Source of the DNA: Rhizoctonia solani
Taxonomy: Eukaryota > Basidiomycota > Agaricomycetes > Cantharellales > Ceratobasidiaceae
Direction of reading: 5' to 3'
Assembly: GCF_016906535.1 (NCBI RefSeq)
Contig: NC_057380.1
Span: forward strand, 744,001-808,000
Length of the DNA stretch: 64,000 nt
Under the pieces are notes generated by a model. That model made no database searches and was not told where the DNA came from. It worked only from the letters and a program-made list of their open reading frames with translations. Position numbers and translations under genes: made by a program. This document shows positions 37,187 through 50,500 of the stretch, in pieces. The first letter of the stretch is position 1. The number at the start of each line of letters is the position of its first letter.

Positions 37187-39509
37187 CTAATCGGCCTGTA
37201 TATTAGCAAGTATGAGTTGACGATGCTTTTCCGATCTAGGTTGGAGCTCGAAATCAAACGGTTTGATTGGTCTGAAACGCAACAAAGGCATATCAATACT
37301 AACCGAGCAAAGTGTGGAATTCCTCACTTACACTGTAAGGCTATTGACTGCACCCTCAATTCTAGGGATGATCTCGTTCCCGTGCCTATCCTTCTTGCGA
37401 GAGAAGTGAAAGGTAGCCAGTAGCGATGCTATGGTGACAAAGAGAGATATCTCAGCAAAATGCATGCCCGGGCATTTGCTAATTTTTATCACAAGTGCAT
37501 CGCAACTATGAGTATGATTCATGTACCAGCCATAAGAACCCATGCTTACCGTCTACCCCACCCAAATGCCGGTGCATATGGCGTTTCTTGATTCAAAATC
37601 TTTCGGGATCAAAAGCCTCTGGATCTTTGTACACATTCTCGTCCCGGCTCACTGCCCTATCGGATGACCAAGGCAATTAGCATACAATACTAGGATCAGC
37701 ACAGATTAAACTCACCAGGTATTTGCCACTCTGGTGATAAAACTTGGGGATGAGTGATGCCAATTACTTAGAGAAATCAATTCAGCCTCACATCATCGTC
37801 CCTTTCTGAATGTCATATCCTTGATAAACATCATCCTGATAACATGCGTGTGGAGTTCCTCCTATCCGCTCATAGGTTAGCCGTTTGAATGACCCTTGAG
37901 CACACAGGCCTGCCATCATACCTGTTGGTGTTACGGGATGCCAGCGCAAGACCTCTTGAATCAAAACACGAACGTAAGGCATGTGAACCTCGTCGACCAT
38001 AGTTGGTAATCGAGATGCATAGCCCAGTATAGAATCGATTTCTGCCTGGGCTTTAGCTTGTACCTCAGGATTGACAACCATGGCGGCGACAAAGTTCAGA
38101 AGAGCTGTTGATGACTACACGCACAGCAACTGTTAGTTACGTGATGCTGAACACAGTATCAGCATACGGCTGACCGTATCTGTTCCACCTATCAACATAA
38201 AAATTAAGACAGATATTTATTCAACCGTAATATACCCGGATCCAGAGGCTTAGTTGTACACATTACTCACCAACAAAAAGAATATAGGCTAATTCTTTTA
38301 ATTCTTCATCTCGTTCCATCCCAGATAGATCCTGGTCTGTGTCATAGTCCTGAAGCAATGCACTAAGCACCGAAGGCTCGAAATTTCCTGACGCCTATAA
38401 AATGCCAAACTATTTGAGTTTGGACCTTTAATAATCGATGGAAAATCAATGTGCTCACCACCTCTTGCTTTGTCCACTCGTAGGGAGCAGTAACGGTGTG
38501 ATTTTTGTGCTCCCTCCACTCCTTCGCAGTTCTCTTCCACCCGGCGCCGGGAAGCCAATCGGGGATGTAAGCAAGCGCTGGAAATACATTAACCAGGAAG
38601 TCTACGTCATTATTAGCATCAGTCCGCAAATCCGTTTACTCTGAAAATGGCTACGCACTGTTCGGCATTGTAGCGTTGAAAATACGGTGAGATGCTTGAA
38701 CAGCATTCAAGAAGAACGGGTCCTTATCGTCTTTCAGGTGATACCCGTAGGCTAACCGAAATGTAGCGGACCCCATTGCACTTAGTACGGGTACGGGCTT
38801 AATATAAGGCACAATTCTATGTGGAAATACTACCCACAAAAAGAATTGCTTCTTGATTTCTTCAAAAGGCTCAGGGTTTTGAGATACTTTTAGTAAGCGA
38901 CCGAGAAGTTGCTTGACTACATCTTCTTGCAGGTTGTCAAACTGACGAACAGCACGTGGGTTAAGCCAATTATTGATTCTTCGGCGCTGGCGGCGCCAGA
39001 GATCAGAATACGGCAGCATGCCTGCAAAATTTGCCCAATCGAGCCTGGGAAGTTTAAACAAATGCATTGACTCACTATTAGCCTTGTATGCTTAAGAGAT
39101 GCTCACAATGCAGGATGGTCAACCATTGCTGAGCCAATACGATCCGAGTATATAGCTGAACGCTTTTCCAATAGATCGGTAGCAGCTTGTGCTTTATTGA
39201 GTACCACGACTGGCTGTCCCATCATATTCATGTAAAAAATGTCACCTAACGCATATGTTATGGTGAGTCTCACGGTTGATTAACTCGTGCGCTTTCAGAT
39301 AACCTACTCTTAAGCTGCCGTCCGAGCTTCAAGTACGCCAAGTGGTCCAGGCCAGGTGGAATCGAGAACAGGTTTCCGAAAAATGGTAGCGACATGGGCG
39401 AGGGCGGGTGTCTAACCTTCCTTCCAAATAGTTGAAGCCCACAAAGCCACGCAAGAGCAAGGCCGAGCGTGATCGAGAGTACATATAGTGTCCTTACGCA
39501 GTCTATCAT
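37187..39509 (-). CDS. Cytochrome P450 monooxygenase (one frame break)
   Basis: Close paralogue of the gene at 32169. The ATG at 39509 gives MIDCVRTLYVLSITLGLALAW as membrane anchor, matching the MID start of its sister. Motifs: PPSPMSLPFFGNL, YSDLWRRQRRRINNW, FPALAYIPDWLPGAGWKR, GTDT on the 14-nt exon 38188-38175, IQEVLRWHP (ExxR), the 15-nt exon 37730-37716 (IVANTW), PEAFDPERF, FGWGRR, then KCPGMHFAE with the heme cysteine. All joins are in frame except for one apparent missing base in an A/T run near 37595, right after PERF, which creates an immediate stop. Apart from that it would be a full-length ER P450. The substrate is unknown. Confidence 0.9.
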
Positions 39510-40772
39510 GTTGGAAGGGATAGATTGGCTATGGAATAACAAGTCGTAGGAGCCTAGCGACTCCTCTTTATCAAACAGAGCCGCTAAAACTTTAGGTTAG
39601 AGAAGGGCTTAACTCGCTTCCGTCGCAGTCATGGATGGTAGGCCATGTGTCTTCTCGTCAGAGAGCTTCCGAAGTACCGGGCTCCACATCTCCCCTATAA
39701 TTTGACAGATGAATTAATCTATCCTTATGAGGCCTTAATCAGAATTTTACGAAGTACTAGCTCCATGAGATACTCTATATAAAAATAAGTTGTATGAACG
39801 GTGAAGCACATGCGAATAGATAAGAGTTTTTCTCCATTCCAATGATTAGCCGGTGCGAGTCAGGCTCTGGGAGTTGTGATAGATAAAGATCCTATTCATA
39901 TATCAGAAGAACGTGCTTTCGGTGAGGTTGGTCCGTCGGTTGGTCGTATCTAGATCGCAGATATCGAAGGTTCAATTTGTTGAAGTTGCACAGCGAGCAG
40001 TTTTTTCGCATACACTATACATGACCAGAAACTCGATCGCACTACTCGTAAACAAAGCTTCACGAATTCATATTTAAGTGGGGATACCTTGTGTATATAT
40101 GACGTAGTCGACCAGCCTCGTAAACAACGTTTAATTTAGATCACCTGAGCCGGGGCGTATTTACAAAATTTTTGTACTGCTGTGTCTGCAAGTACCTAGT
40201 GGAAGTACAGGATAGCGCTAGCCCTAGAGTAGCCCTTGAACCAGTTTGTTGACATAGGGCGAACGTTCCCCATTTCATAGGCTAACCAAAGTTGGGACCT
40301 AATTTCAAATTAATTTATTGCTGTTTTCGAATGCAACGAGCAAGTTCTCCGGCGAATTGGGTGGTTTAAGGAACTAAAGTAAAATAGTCAATGAGATATA
40401 TAGCGTGATTGAAAAGGTAACAGGTTATCGTATTGACGCCACTCGGTGATACCCTTGTTTCTTCACATTCGACGGCCTACCCCTAACCTCCAAGGTAACC
40501 CTGGCTTTGTAACATCCATCGTGCATACAGTGTGCGTAGTATTCTCATGAGAAAGGCCTATAAATCGCTTCATTTCTCCACTCACGTGTCAAGTTTGTTA
40601 TGTTAAGCCATAGTCATGTATAAGTCAATCCGTATCCCATTTGGCATAGGATTTAACATCCAAACAGCTACGCTTTGGGGTCTTCAGTAATTTCCAACTT
40701 CACGTATAGCGTGTCCGTTATTATTTCCAGAGTTCATATATATACACTTGATAGCGAAGCACAACAAAGACC
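39510..40772. other. Intergenic, 1.3 kb, nothing recognised
   Basis: AT-rich spacer between the P450 start and the 3' end of the next minus-strand gene. No motif-bearing frame or notable repeat seen. Confidence 0.4.
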
Positions 40773-42165
40773 CTAATGCTTGACTGGTTCCGCCGGGATA
40801 ACCTCTGGAGCTTCAGATGGAGAGTCCTCCTTGGTCTCGGCTTTGACGGCACTTTCGGTAGCTCCCGCAGCAGCATATCCAGCTGTTGCAACGACCGATG
40901 TAGCCTATATCAATGAATGATTGGTTCCCTCCAAATTGCGAACTACACAATTAAGTGCTTACCAATAGCGCATCACCAGTGGCCTGCGTCAGATTTCCGG
41001 CAGCTTGTCCGCCCTTGTTTGCAAGTTCAACAGCTTCAGGACCAGCATCGTGCTCCAAGACCGAAGTCGCAGCTTCCCGGGTAGCCGAAGTCACTTCCGA
41101 TGTTCTATGATTTCTTTTAGTTGGGAAATAGACTACTGCTGTACTTCGAAATGGCACATACCCCTCCTTGACACCAGATCCGATCGTCCCAAGAGACCTT
41201 ACAAGGTTGCCGGTGCCATCACCATACTTCGCCTCCTCTTCCTGCTCGCTCTTTGGAGTGTCGAAAGCGCCTGAAACTCCGGCGTTGTCGAATTTAGGAC
41301 CGCCGTCTTCAGAAGCAACCCGTTGGACTTGGTCTTCCATACCAAACAAGTGGACCAGCCGCTCGCCTACTGCTACACCAGCCTTGGCCACCGTTTCGGT
41401 TGCCTTGGAAAGATAGTTTCCAGCTGTGGCACCAATGCTCGCTCCGGCCTGCAATAATGAATAAAAATTAGAGGGACATGAAAGGGGAAACACTTACGGA
41501 GGAAACAGTTTGACTTGCAGATGCCGTGTAATCCTTTATGGTCTCAGTGCCCGATACAGCTGAATCAGCTACTTGATGGGTCGTCGAGGAAAAGCTGGAC
41601 GGTTCAGCAGGTGGACCGGATGTATGACTTTAAAATTGACCGTATCATAAGTCTGGTATGATTCCTAATGTCAAAAAGCTCACCTGCTTGCAACTCCCTT
41701 TATTGAACTCGCGGCTTTCAATCCAGCTTCACGTGCACCGGAAGCAAGTTCGTCTGCGAAAGCTGCCGTGCCTTCTTGTAGCAGTCCATGATTTAACAAG
41801 ACCTCCTCAAACGCATCGCGTGACTTTTCAGCATCGCTGCCAGGGGTAGCGATATCCTCCGGTAATGTGATTTTAACATAAGTACCAGCACCAACAGCCA
41901 CATCCTCGAGAATTGGAGCGAACAAGTAAATTCGAGATGACGAAGTATGAGTGTAGAATGGTGTGGCCTTAGTGATCGGAAATGCTGCATTTCCTATCTT
42001 CAAAGTCAAGATAGGAACGGAGGTATCAGTGGAATGGGTAGTCGGTGATGCCGAGTCGGTTGGCTCTGCAGACAGGATCTGAAGAGTCCCACTAGCGAGT
42101 GGAACATCTTGTGAGAGAACTTGAACAGCTGTGCAGTTCTCGAAAGATACTAAGGGAGCAGCCAT
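40773..42165 (-). CDS. Ala/Ser/Thr-rich protein, possibly senescence/spartin-domain-like
   Basis: Five exons (42165-41684, 41627-41498, 41448-41162, 41104-40963, 40904-40773) join in frame to 390 codons. The ATG chosen starts MAAPLVSFENC; a longer upstream frame is less likely. The N-terminal third is a beta-rich domain (VPILTLKIGNAAFPITKATP, SRIYLFAP, YVKITLPEDI). The rest is small-residue, amphipathic sequence (ATAGNYLSKATETVAKAGVA, EAVELANKGGQAAGNLTQA). That combination resembles fungal proteins with a plant-senescence/spartin-type domain, which associate with lipid droplets or membranes, but I see no diagnostic motif. No signal peptide. Confidence 0.85.
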
Positions 42166-42816
42166 GGTGGGGATAAAGATGGATCTTATCGAGTGTACCA
42201 CCCGACCCTTTAATATGGTTTCGCCGATGACGTCATTGATAACCACACAGCCACCACCAAGCGCCCATTATATTACACACCTCAAACAGCGACTTGCTTC
42301 GATTACGCCAAGTTTTGAGTCTTACGCACGACTTTTCAGCCCTAGCATCACGATATACGTTATGAAATAGCGTATGTAGGCTGCGACTATGGGCGGGACA
42401 CAACCATTAGAAATTCATGATGGATTCATACCGAGTCATAGTATCATGCTCGTGACCATGGCACAAACATGGGGATACCGGCCCACCAAGTAGCACCCTG
42501 CCCGAGCCTTGGGGGGTGGAGTAGACCAGCTAAAGGTCCATATGTGGAGTAGTATCCAGACCTCCCTACTTGCGGTCGATCTTAATCTAAGTTGCGATAC
42601 ACTGTCCGAACTGGTTCATCTGTTGTGCGCTGATGAGCCATGTGCAAGGCGCTACTATATATTTTGTTCAGGGGTGAAGTCCGTGCACTCTACGCCCATC
42701 CTCATTCAACTTTTGACGATAACGGAATTTACCATAGTACCAGAAGCGACCAATTGATTTTCATACAAAAGAGAATTATCATACAAAGCCCAAAACGTAG
42801 CTCACATAATTCCACG
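42166..42816. other. Intergenic, 650 bases
   Basis: Spacer between the start of the Ala-rich protein gene and the 3' end of RRP12, both minus strand, so it should carry the promoter of the former. No defined element recognised. Confidence 0.4.
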
Positions 42817-45800
42817 TTATCTTCGGCCAGTGATACTGATCCGAGGTCCTTGTCGTCCCTTTTTCTTATTTAACGAACCGAGTGGTAGATATGCGTATGG
42901 ATCCTGTTGGCTTTGTCGTTTGACGTCACCCCCAGCATTCTAAAGAAACGTTAAGTTTACAATGTCAATTACTTCATGTAAATGCATTACCTTGGCCTTG
43001 AATTCTCCTCCGACCTTGATCACATTTCGTTTACTCTTCTTCTTTGGACTCTCTCTGGCGAGCCCAGCATCCGTTCCGTCCGCCATCTCAACATCATCAC
43101 CAGCATCTTCCCTCTCCAGAGCTCTCCTCTTCTTCGTATCTTTCGCGAACCTCACTTTCCCACTCGAATCCCGGGTTTGTCCATCTGTAGAAGTGAGCAT
43201 CTCGCGATAAGCTGCGCCAGCAACATCATCTCCTGCATCTTGCTCATCCTCATCAGACGATTCTTCAACGACCATTCGTCCGGTAGATGCGTCGGTCTTG
43301 AATTTGGCGGCCTCATGGCCAGGTTGTCGTCGTCGGGCTGACATGGCGCTGCCAGTCGTAAGACGAGCGGCAGAACCGTGTAAAAGGTCCATAGGCTCGT
43401 CGTTGTCGAGTCGGATACGCATGCCGGACTTTTGCTTTTTGCCATCGGAATTCGACCGGTCCTTTGCTTTTTGGGCCGTAGAGGGCTTAGACTCGGCCTC
43501 AGAATCTGCGTCGGAGGAATCGCTGTCACTTCCATAAAGGACGTCTTCAAAGGCATCGCCCGTTGTCGTTCGAGCGGGAGCCTCCTACATAGCATGGGTG
43601 AGCGACGTGACGAAAAAATGGGGTGAATATTATGCTTATTCCCTCACCTCGACGTCACTTTCTTGCTCATTCTCCTTTCCTTTCTTTTTCCTGGCGCGCT
43701 CTTTCTTCTTTCGAAGATGCGTAATCACCCCGGCCCGTTCGTGTGTCCCAGCAGCCGCCTCGAGCGACTCCCAGCCAAACCTTCGACCCATTCTCTCAAA
43801 AATAGTAGAACCTTGGTTTTGAAATGGTTCTTGTGATCATGCGACCAACCAAGCAAGGCCGGGACCAGTGCATCCAAGTGGGGAGTCACGATGTTTGTTG
43901 GTAGCGAAATGACCGAAACTTTGGCGAACCCGAGTGCCGACTTGACGATCTCTCGGTTGGCGGAAGAAACGAAAACAATGACAGTGGTGATCAATTCCGA
44001 GAGCATATTTGGAGAAAGGATATCTGTTTGATCCGTTGTTCGCATAGAGTTGGTTAGATAATAGGATATATGCGCACCTTTAAACTCGAATGTGAGTCGG
44101 GACAAGGTAGTAATAGTAGCACTAATCATGTGGGGCGTTGCACCCACAAGACCAGCGGCAACCATGGTGACATACTCTTCAACATTAGCTTTGACTGTTG
44201 AGAGAATGAATATAAGATTCAGATAATTTCTATTCGGGAATCCATACCATTGGTTGGTTCATTCCCCTCTTGTTCTACCTCCATGCCATCCACCTTTGCG
44301 CGGTCGACGGTACCTCCGCGTTCCATCCGCTTACCCATAGCGACAACCAAATCAAAGGCACCATTTCTAGTCTTTTCGCTCACTTCTTTCGTAGCAAGAA
44401 CGGCCTCGGGCAACAAGGACGGAATGATATGGAGCGACCCACCAGGGATAAGTGGTACAAGCGCCGAAAGCAATTGAACCCGATCCTAGAATATCCTTTC
44501 AACTGTTGATCAATAGTAAGAGTTTGAGACCGAGGACGGACCCGTTTTGCAGACACGTTGACACTCGGTGTGATTTCTGCACATCGGGCAAGTGCCGACT
44601 CGACTTTTCTGTTCTTCCCCTCTCCTTCCTGTAGTCCATCCACAATGCCTCTTTCGATCAACCTTGCCAAAATTCGATATGCTTTCTTCTGTACGGTCCC
44701 GTCCGCATTCGAGATTACGTTGTCGGCAAAGACGATCGTGAAGAGCTTAGTAGCATCCGTAGGCGAAAGATGAGGCACGAGCAATACGAGCAGGTCCAAC
44801 GCGGTATGGGCGAGGGGAGTGGCCGCAGCACCCTTGAGATTCTGTGAGAGCATCGCGGAAACCTTTTTGAAGGTAGCTGAGAGTTCCTGAAGCAATTTAT
44901 GAGCTATACCCCAGCGTTTTGAATCACATATACCAACCTTGGCATCAGCCAATCCAAGCCAAAGTGATATAACCTCGCCCACCAGGCCTCGGTCGTTACT
45001 CTCCACGCTGCTGAATACGTTGAAGAGCACGGAAAGCATGTTTCCAGCCAAACCAGCCAAAAACTTGAGGTTTTCCTCGGCACATGACCGCTCCGCATAG
45101 CTGTAGTGGATTTCGTCTGCAGGAATCGATCGGTTGGAGGCCACGAGAGCGCGGATTCCGTGAAGGATAGATACTCGCAGAGTAGGTTGCGAGTAGAGAA
45201 GGTTGATCAAGAGCTGGAGGAAAGGTGTAGATAGACCCTTATGAAAGACGATATGAGTATAGCCCAACATTCCAGTTTGGTTGTAGACCATACCTGCTTC
45301 AACCCAGCGAGACCAGTGCAATACCCTCTGAAACAGCCCCAGACCTGATGAATACATACTTCCCAGATCTAGATATGAATCAGCAACGTCCCCTTTTTAT
45401 GTGCCTGAAAGATCCCACCTTTCGTTCACTCTCTTTTTCGGTCCCGTTCTGCAGTTCAAACAGTTTCTCAGAAAGGGGGATAAAGTGAGAGACAAAATGT
45501 CTGATTTCGGCAGTACGTGGTACCAGGTTGGCCGCCAAAAGCGGGAGTAAATATGCACGACCGTCATTGTTGGGCCTGAACACACGAAAACCTGTGAGCG
45601 AATTAATACTGAAAACGGTGTCTAGCCAACGTACGCATTCTTGTCTGGTATCAAATTCATGGGGAGGACCTCGAGGAAGGCTGCTGGACCCATCGCACGA
45701 ATGGCCTATATTCATACATGCGAATGAGTTCTATGTCTCGCTAAAGCCTCGGCCAAAGGGAAAGTAGATACGGTCATCAAGGTATTCTGTTACTCACCGC

Positions 45801-47651
45801 ACCAATGACACCATCAGCCTTTTCTCTCCACATGAAATCTTGCGCGCTGCGGAGCGTGCCGACAGCCGTTAGCAAGGATGGAGCCAGTGTAGTGGCCGGA
45901 GTTGGGCCTTGGTGTCCAAAGAAAAGACCACCCGAAAGAACAACATGGTACGGCAGATGGTGATTTCGAAATATTAGAAATATGGACACTTGGACAAGTG
46001 ATCCAAACTTACCCCCAACTTCTGAGTTTGTTCCCAAAACGTCGATTACTCCCTCGGCTACAGAAAGCACATTTCCCAATGCTCCCGACGAAGCTGCAGA
46101 CACGGAATCGAGGGATGATTCCAATGTGGTTAGAATCAAACCCAGCGATGTTTTCTTGACATTCTTTGGCCCTAAAAATTAGATATTATCATCTCGTAAT
46201 ACCCAGTGATTCGCATCTAGAAATATATACCTTTACCCCAAACTTTAAGACACTCTTTGACTAGCAGATCGGAAACGCCTCCAGTCTTTCCACCTTCGGT
46301 GCCATTAGAGCGCACTTTTCCATCGTCTCCGAAAATCCCAGCTAATAAACCATGCACAATGGCATCTTCCGCAGCTGCGCGTACCTCAGAACTATGTCCC
46401 TCTTCTAATTGGGCCCATAGTGCCCGGAATGCGCCAGGGACAGCCAGTAAGAGATCTTGTGATAGCGAAGGCGCCTAAGGGTAGTCGAGAACACAAGGAA
46501 TCAGTAAAGCACGAGGATATAGGCATGGTCAGCCGACAGACTCACCTCTTCAATAGCTTCGGGATCTCGACAAATTTCACCCCAGGCATAAAGACAGGCA
46601 CCTACAGCTCCTATCCAAGGAGCCGCATCCGCGTCTCCAGTAGGTGGTAAAGACAATAGAGTGGCGAGGCTTGCTGGGAAGTGAGTAGGAGGTAATGTTG
46701 GAGGAGGAATGGTCGATCCAGTGGCCTGGTCCTGAGCTTCAGGGTTCAATGTCGTCTGTGGTGGCGTCAAGATGGCGGTGATCGTCGTGTACGCAGCAGC
46801 AGTCAGAAAGGGGATATTCAGGGACGGGAGAGTTAGCAAAGCCTGAAGTAGTTCGACAAGTTTCTGCAATCAAGGTTAATAGCGATCAGAATGAACACGG
46901 ATTCCCCGACTAACAGTGGTAGGCCAAAACGGAGCTAAAATTTTTACCCACGCGCACGACCAGATGGTGGCTTCGGCGTGGTCTGGAGATATATCTGTGA
47001 GTAATTTCAAGATATATTGGGCTGTCTAATCCAAGATGATCGGTTAACATGGCGAGCAAGACTACGTTCATATGGTTACTCACCTGTTCGGCATACGGAT
47101 GGCGAATCATTGGGGCAGGAGGAGCCGCGAGCACCGACCTCACTACTTCCTGTGCCCTCTTTCGGACTTTTGGCCTGGGATCGACACATAATTGGAGAAC
47201 ACTCGCCCAAGCGTTTCGAACAAGGGGAGTTCCGGTCAATGTGGGAGCATCGAGAGGTGTCCAGAGAGCGCAGAGAACCGAGAGCAGTGATCGGAGAGCA
47301 GGAGGATGCTGAGATGACAAAGGCAATAGAGGGGCCAGTAGCGGTAATAAGACCGACACTTGCGAGCGAATTACTGGTGTGGGGACGTAGGGGAGCACAG
47401 CAGCCAGAAGGTAGAGTGCACCAGGTACTATATCACCTTCTCCCATTGATACATTCCCCTTTGACCGCTTGTTCCAACGTTGTACATAGTGCGGCACAGT
47501 ATGCGACAGCCGAGCGAGGAGTTGGTGGTGTTTGTTCTGCAAAGGTCTGTTCTAGAGCAACTAATAGTGTCGCTGGAGTCTTCTGATGCAACAGTTTAGA
47601 GCTCGTGTGTATCCTTATCTTGTCGAGCGCTAGCTCAAGTTGCGAAGACAT
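42817..47651 (-). CDS. RRP12: Ribosomal RNA-processing protein 12 (NUC173 HEAT-repeat family)
   Basis: RRP12 is a HEAT-repeat nucleolar protein needed for pre-rRNA processing and export of both ribosomal subunits. The start at 47651 gives MSSQLELALDKIRIHTSSKLLHQK, the usual opening. Middle parts include AIRAMGPAAFLEVLPMNLIP, RAYLLPLLAANLVP, RHFVSHFIPLSEKLFELQ and PTNIVTPHLDALVPALLGWS. After FERMGRRFGWESLEA comes a Lys/Arg stretch (HLRKKKERARKKKGK), acidic runs (SDSDSSDADSE) and a basic tail ending DVKRQSQQDPYAYLPLGS. About a dozen introns of 50-70 nt separate the exons, with clean joins. Two exceptions: a frame shift near 47457 (before NVSMGEGDIVPG) and one missing base near 43811 (Lys-Val-Arg before TIFERM). 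Confidence 0.95.
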
Positions 47652-47910
47652 TTTGGGTATCGTCGGATGTATGCCGAGGTTTGTGGTCACCAAAATTGAC
47701 ATCACGTGCCTAGCCATATAGCAAATAGGATCCATCATCTTCCATGAATTGGCAATCCCAACCATGACGGTGAGCCCAGCTTCAGTACCACGAGAAGCGC
47801 CCTTGTATTTCCTATTCTTGCGAGAAGAGAATTCTATCGACTATGATTAAATTTCATGCAAGTCTGATTTCAGTTAGAGTACTGGAAAGAGGTAATTAGA
47901 GATAATTTAC

Positions 47911-48305
47911 CACTCAGGCTCCGGGGCTCCGGCTTTCGGAGACCCAGATAACCCGGGGGATCTGTCACGGAGCGCGCACTGCATGTGCCTGAGGCAGCCG
48001 GACGCGAAAGGCACCCGCGGGTGGGTGGGCCATCCCTGACGATAGTCATACCAGGGAGGGAGGTGGGAGAAAGTGTCAATAACTAAAGCCTACATAAGCC
48101 GACTTAGGCAGACTCAAGTTATCGAGGAGATTGGTAATTGATACACAAGCACCAAATAGTGTATCAGGGTGGTGGACAGGACTCAAGAAAACTGAGGAGC
48201 GTCGGAAGGCCGAGCGCATCGTACGAGCGTGGTCGCGCCACTCCAGCCCCTCCATTGGCCTTCCTGTGCCCAAGTCCCGGCTCGTGCATATCTCCGCAAG
48301 CTTCA
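47911..48305 (+). repeat. Dispersed repeat A, copy 1
   Basis: Shares a long ordered match with 61227-61800, including CCATCCCTGACGATAGTCAT, GGGAGAAAGTGTCAATAACT, ACATAAGCCGACTT, GATACACAAGCACCAA and TCCCGGCTCGTGCAT. Minus-strand frames in both copies give similar peptides (MTLSP..MTIVRD, GACVSIT), but these are short and I regard the element as non-coding. It lies just upstream of RRP12. Confidence 0.85.
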
Positions 48306-48907
48306 CTATATAAACCCCTTTGAGGTACTTTCACATCGATCTCACCCAGATATCTTGACTTAGAACCGGGGGGGGGACAAACTACTCCTTGTGGGGCCGC
48401 GAGAAAGGATTATCAGCATCAAACAGACCTCCATGTAAATAAGTTTGCCATTCGGATCTTCGGGTCAACATTCACTAGCTAATCGCCTTCTGAACAATTG
48501 AAGCGCTTTATTATTTAGACTAGTTCTTCTTTCCACCCCAATGGGAAAACATTCGGGCGCAGGTTGCAAAGGCTGGGAGCTTGACCCAAGAGACGTGCCG
48601 CGTCATACAAACAGTGCTTAATCAGCACAAGCTCGGACTCGAATCCAACGAATAAACCATCCACATTCGTACTTGGTAGCTTTTCACAGGAATACCGAGT
48701 TCAAGCCAGATTAATAACAATAGGAGGTCCTGCTTCGTTCTGTTTTTCAGCCCGGATCAATGTAGCTCTTGCGCCTTCTGTTACTCACCACGCGTGCAAG
48801 AAACGAGAGCAACTTACGAAAATGAACTCGGAAATTAAGCAAATTTGCAACTGTTTAATTATGAATGATCAGCTGATACAGAGATTCGATGGCACTGATA
48901 CGTTCTA

Positions 48908-50305
48908 ACGGGCGCGCACTGGGAGGAGAGCCCCATCTTGGATACTATCAGATGCGCCCCAGATGTATCAAATTGCACGTCTTGATACATCTGGACATCA
49001 CAGGCCATCTTGCATACATCTTGAACACTCGCAGATGGACCTCAAATGTAATATAGTGGAATGTAAATGGAATAAAATATCGTACCCCCCTAAGCTTGCC
49101 AGCTACCGCCACCAGACAGTAAGACGCTTGTTACGTGGTCAATTTATGAATACCTTTGACCTGAGAAATGGTATGAATTTATCGCTCTCAGTCTACCTCT
49201 TATCAACCCTCTTCATTAGCCTGCCGATTATGCTAAACTTTGCGAATGTCATTGCAAAATGGAGTGCGCACGGACCCCTGAGGGGCTTAAGATGCTAAAA
49301 TATTCAGCATGGCGGCAGCACCAATTGCGCGAACAAAGTTATCGGTCTCAGCAAGAATGACTTGCAAGGCAGGCCGTACCACCGCTAGTAGCTCCAGGAT
49401 CGAGAGCAGAGGGCTCGAGACCGGGTGAGTGTTTATCACAAGACAAAGGGGCTGCCAATGTACTACTAATGAATATGTTCTAATAATTAACTATTATTAT
49501 TACAAGTTCCCAGTCTTATTGCGCTATTGATTTGAAGGTTGCCTATGTCGAGTTGGCGGAAACAAATGTGTTCATCGATTCCTTCAACACGCGAAATCAA
49601 TTGAACAAGCCCCACCGCATTGCGGCATTCGCAGTTCGACTTGCCGAGGGAGTTTGGGGGTTCTGCTGCGGACCAGAGGTTGCCCGACTAGCCGATGGAG
49701 GAGCAGGTGCGTTCTGTACATTCATTTCGTTGGCTGAAGGCAATTTCGAGTTAACTACACTATACGGATTGTTTCATACCCCCACTCGCGCAAAACTAGT
49801 CCCTCCGGCGCCTCAAAAATCGACGAGGGCCAGCTCGTAAGCCTAACGATTGCCCATGGGGGCGTAGAAGGGAGCAAAACGGTACGTACCAATTTTCAAT
49901 ATTTATATCTCACTGTCGCTACGGTTTCAAAGATTACAGTCAACGGGAGCGGTCACTTCATCGCAAGTAACAGAGTCGGGCTGGTGTTAAATATTATGCT
50001 CATTCTGAAACGAGAGGGACATATCTGAGCCAACGTACATATATTCACTAAATATAGGACATACTTATGGCCCAATGAGTAAGACGGATAAATGCACAAT
50101 AAATCGTATGACGACAAGAGCCCAGCGCTATTTCACATCCGCCTCACGTGCGTATCAAGATCCACCGACCAGATGCGTCAAAAGGTTGAATCTGAGTTAC
50201 ATCTTGAGAAATCACAGGATTTATCAGGACGTGCCCAAAAACCTCCATCTTTGACGCATCTGGATGTCATCGAGAACGGGACCCTCCTCCCAGTGGGCAG
50301 GTCTT
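48908..50305. mobile_element. Possible degenerate inverted-repeat element
   Basis: The left block 48908-48957 (CGCACTGGGAGGAGAGCCCC ... CAGATGCG) is similar, in reverse complement, to 50255-50303 (CCACTGGGAGGAGGGTCCCG ... CAGATGCGTC). Inside each end lie further short inverted repeats: AGATGTATCAA/TTGATACATCT at 48961-48992 and GATGCGTCAAA/TTTGACGCATC at 50172-50261. This could be a 1.4-kb non-autonomous element with decayed terminal repeats. No target duplication found. Confidence 0.4.
49300..49840 (-). pseudogene. Degenerate coding fragment, identity uncertain
   Basis: On the minus strand there is a frame with a Pro/Ser-rich start (NVQNAPAPPSASRATSG, QQNPQTPSASRTANAA) followed, across a stop, by FRVLKESMNTF, and after a gap by LLSILELLAVVRPALQVIL. 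The pattern faintly recalls the N-termini of large Agaricomycete NLR-like (NACHT) proteins. Stops interrupt it, so at best it is a relic. Confidence 0.2.
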
Positions 50306-50500
50306 ACGACAATTCACAGCGCATACACAATTCAATTAATTCAATTTCAACAGTTATGACAGGCATACATTTGACTTCGCAATCTTGAAAACGTGATGAT
50401 CCTATTTACTACACGATAAGTCGAAATCATACCATATATGAGAAAGACTCACGTGGCGGTCCAAACGTTCACGCTGCTTAGCCGTTCAGATTTCTGATCC

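Noticed and set aside
47870..48306. Minus-strand frames conserved in repeat A as genes
   Set aside because: Similarity is explained by the DNA repeat; frames are short and unspliced, and I see no start context.
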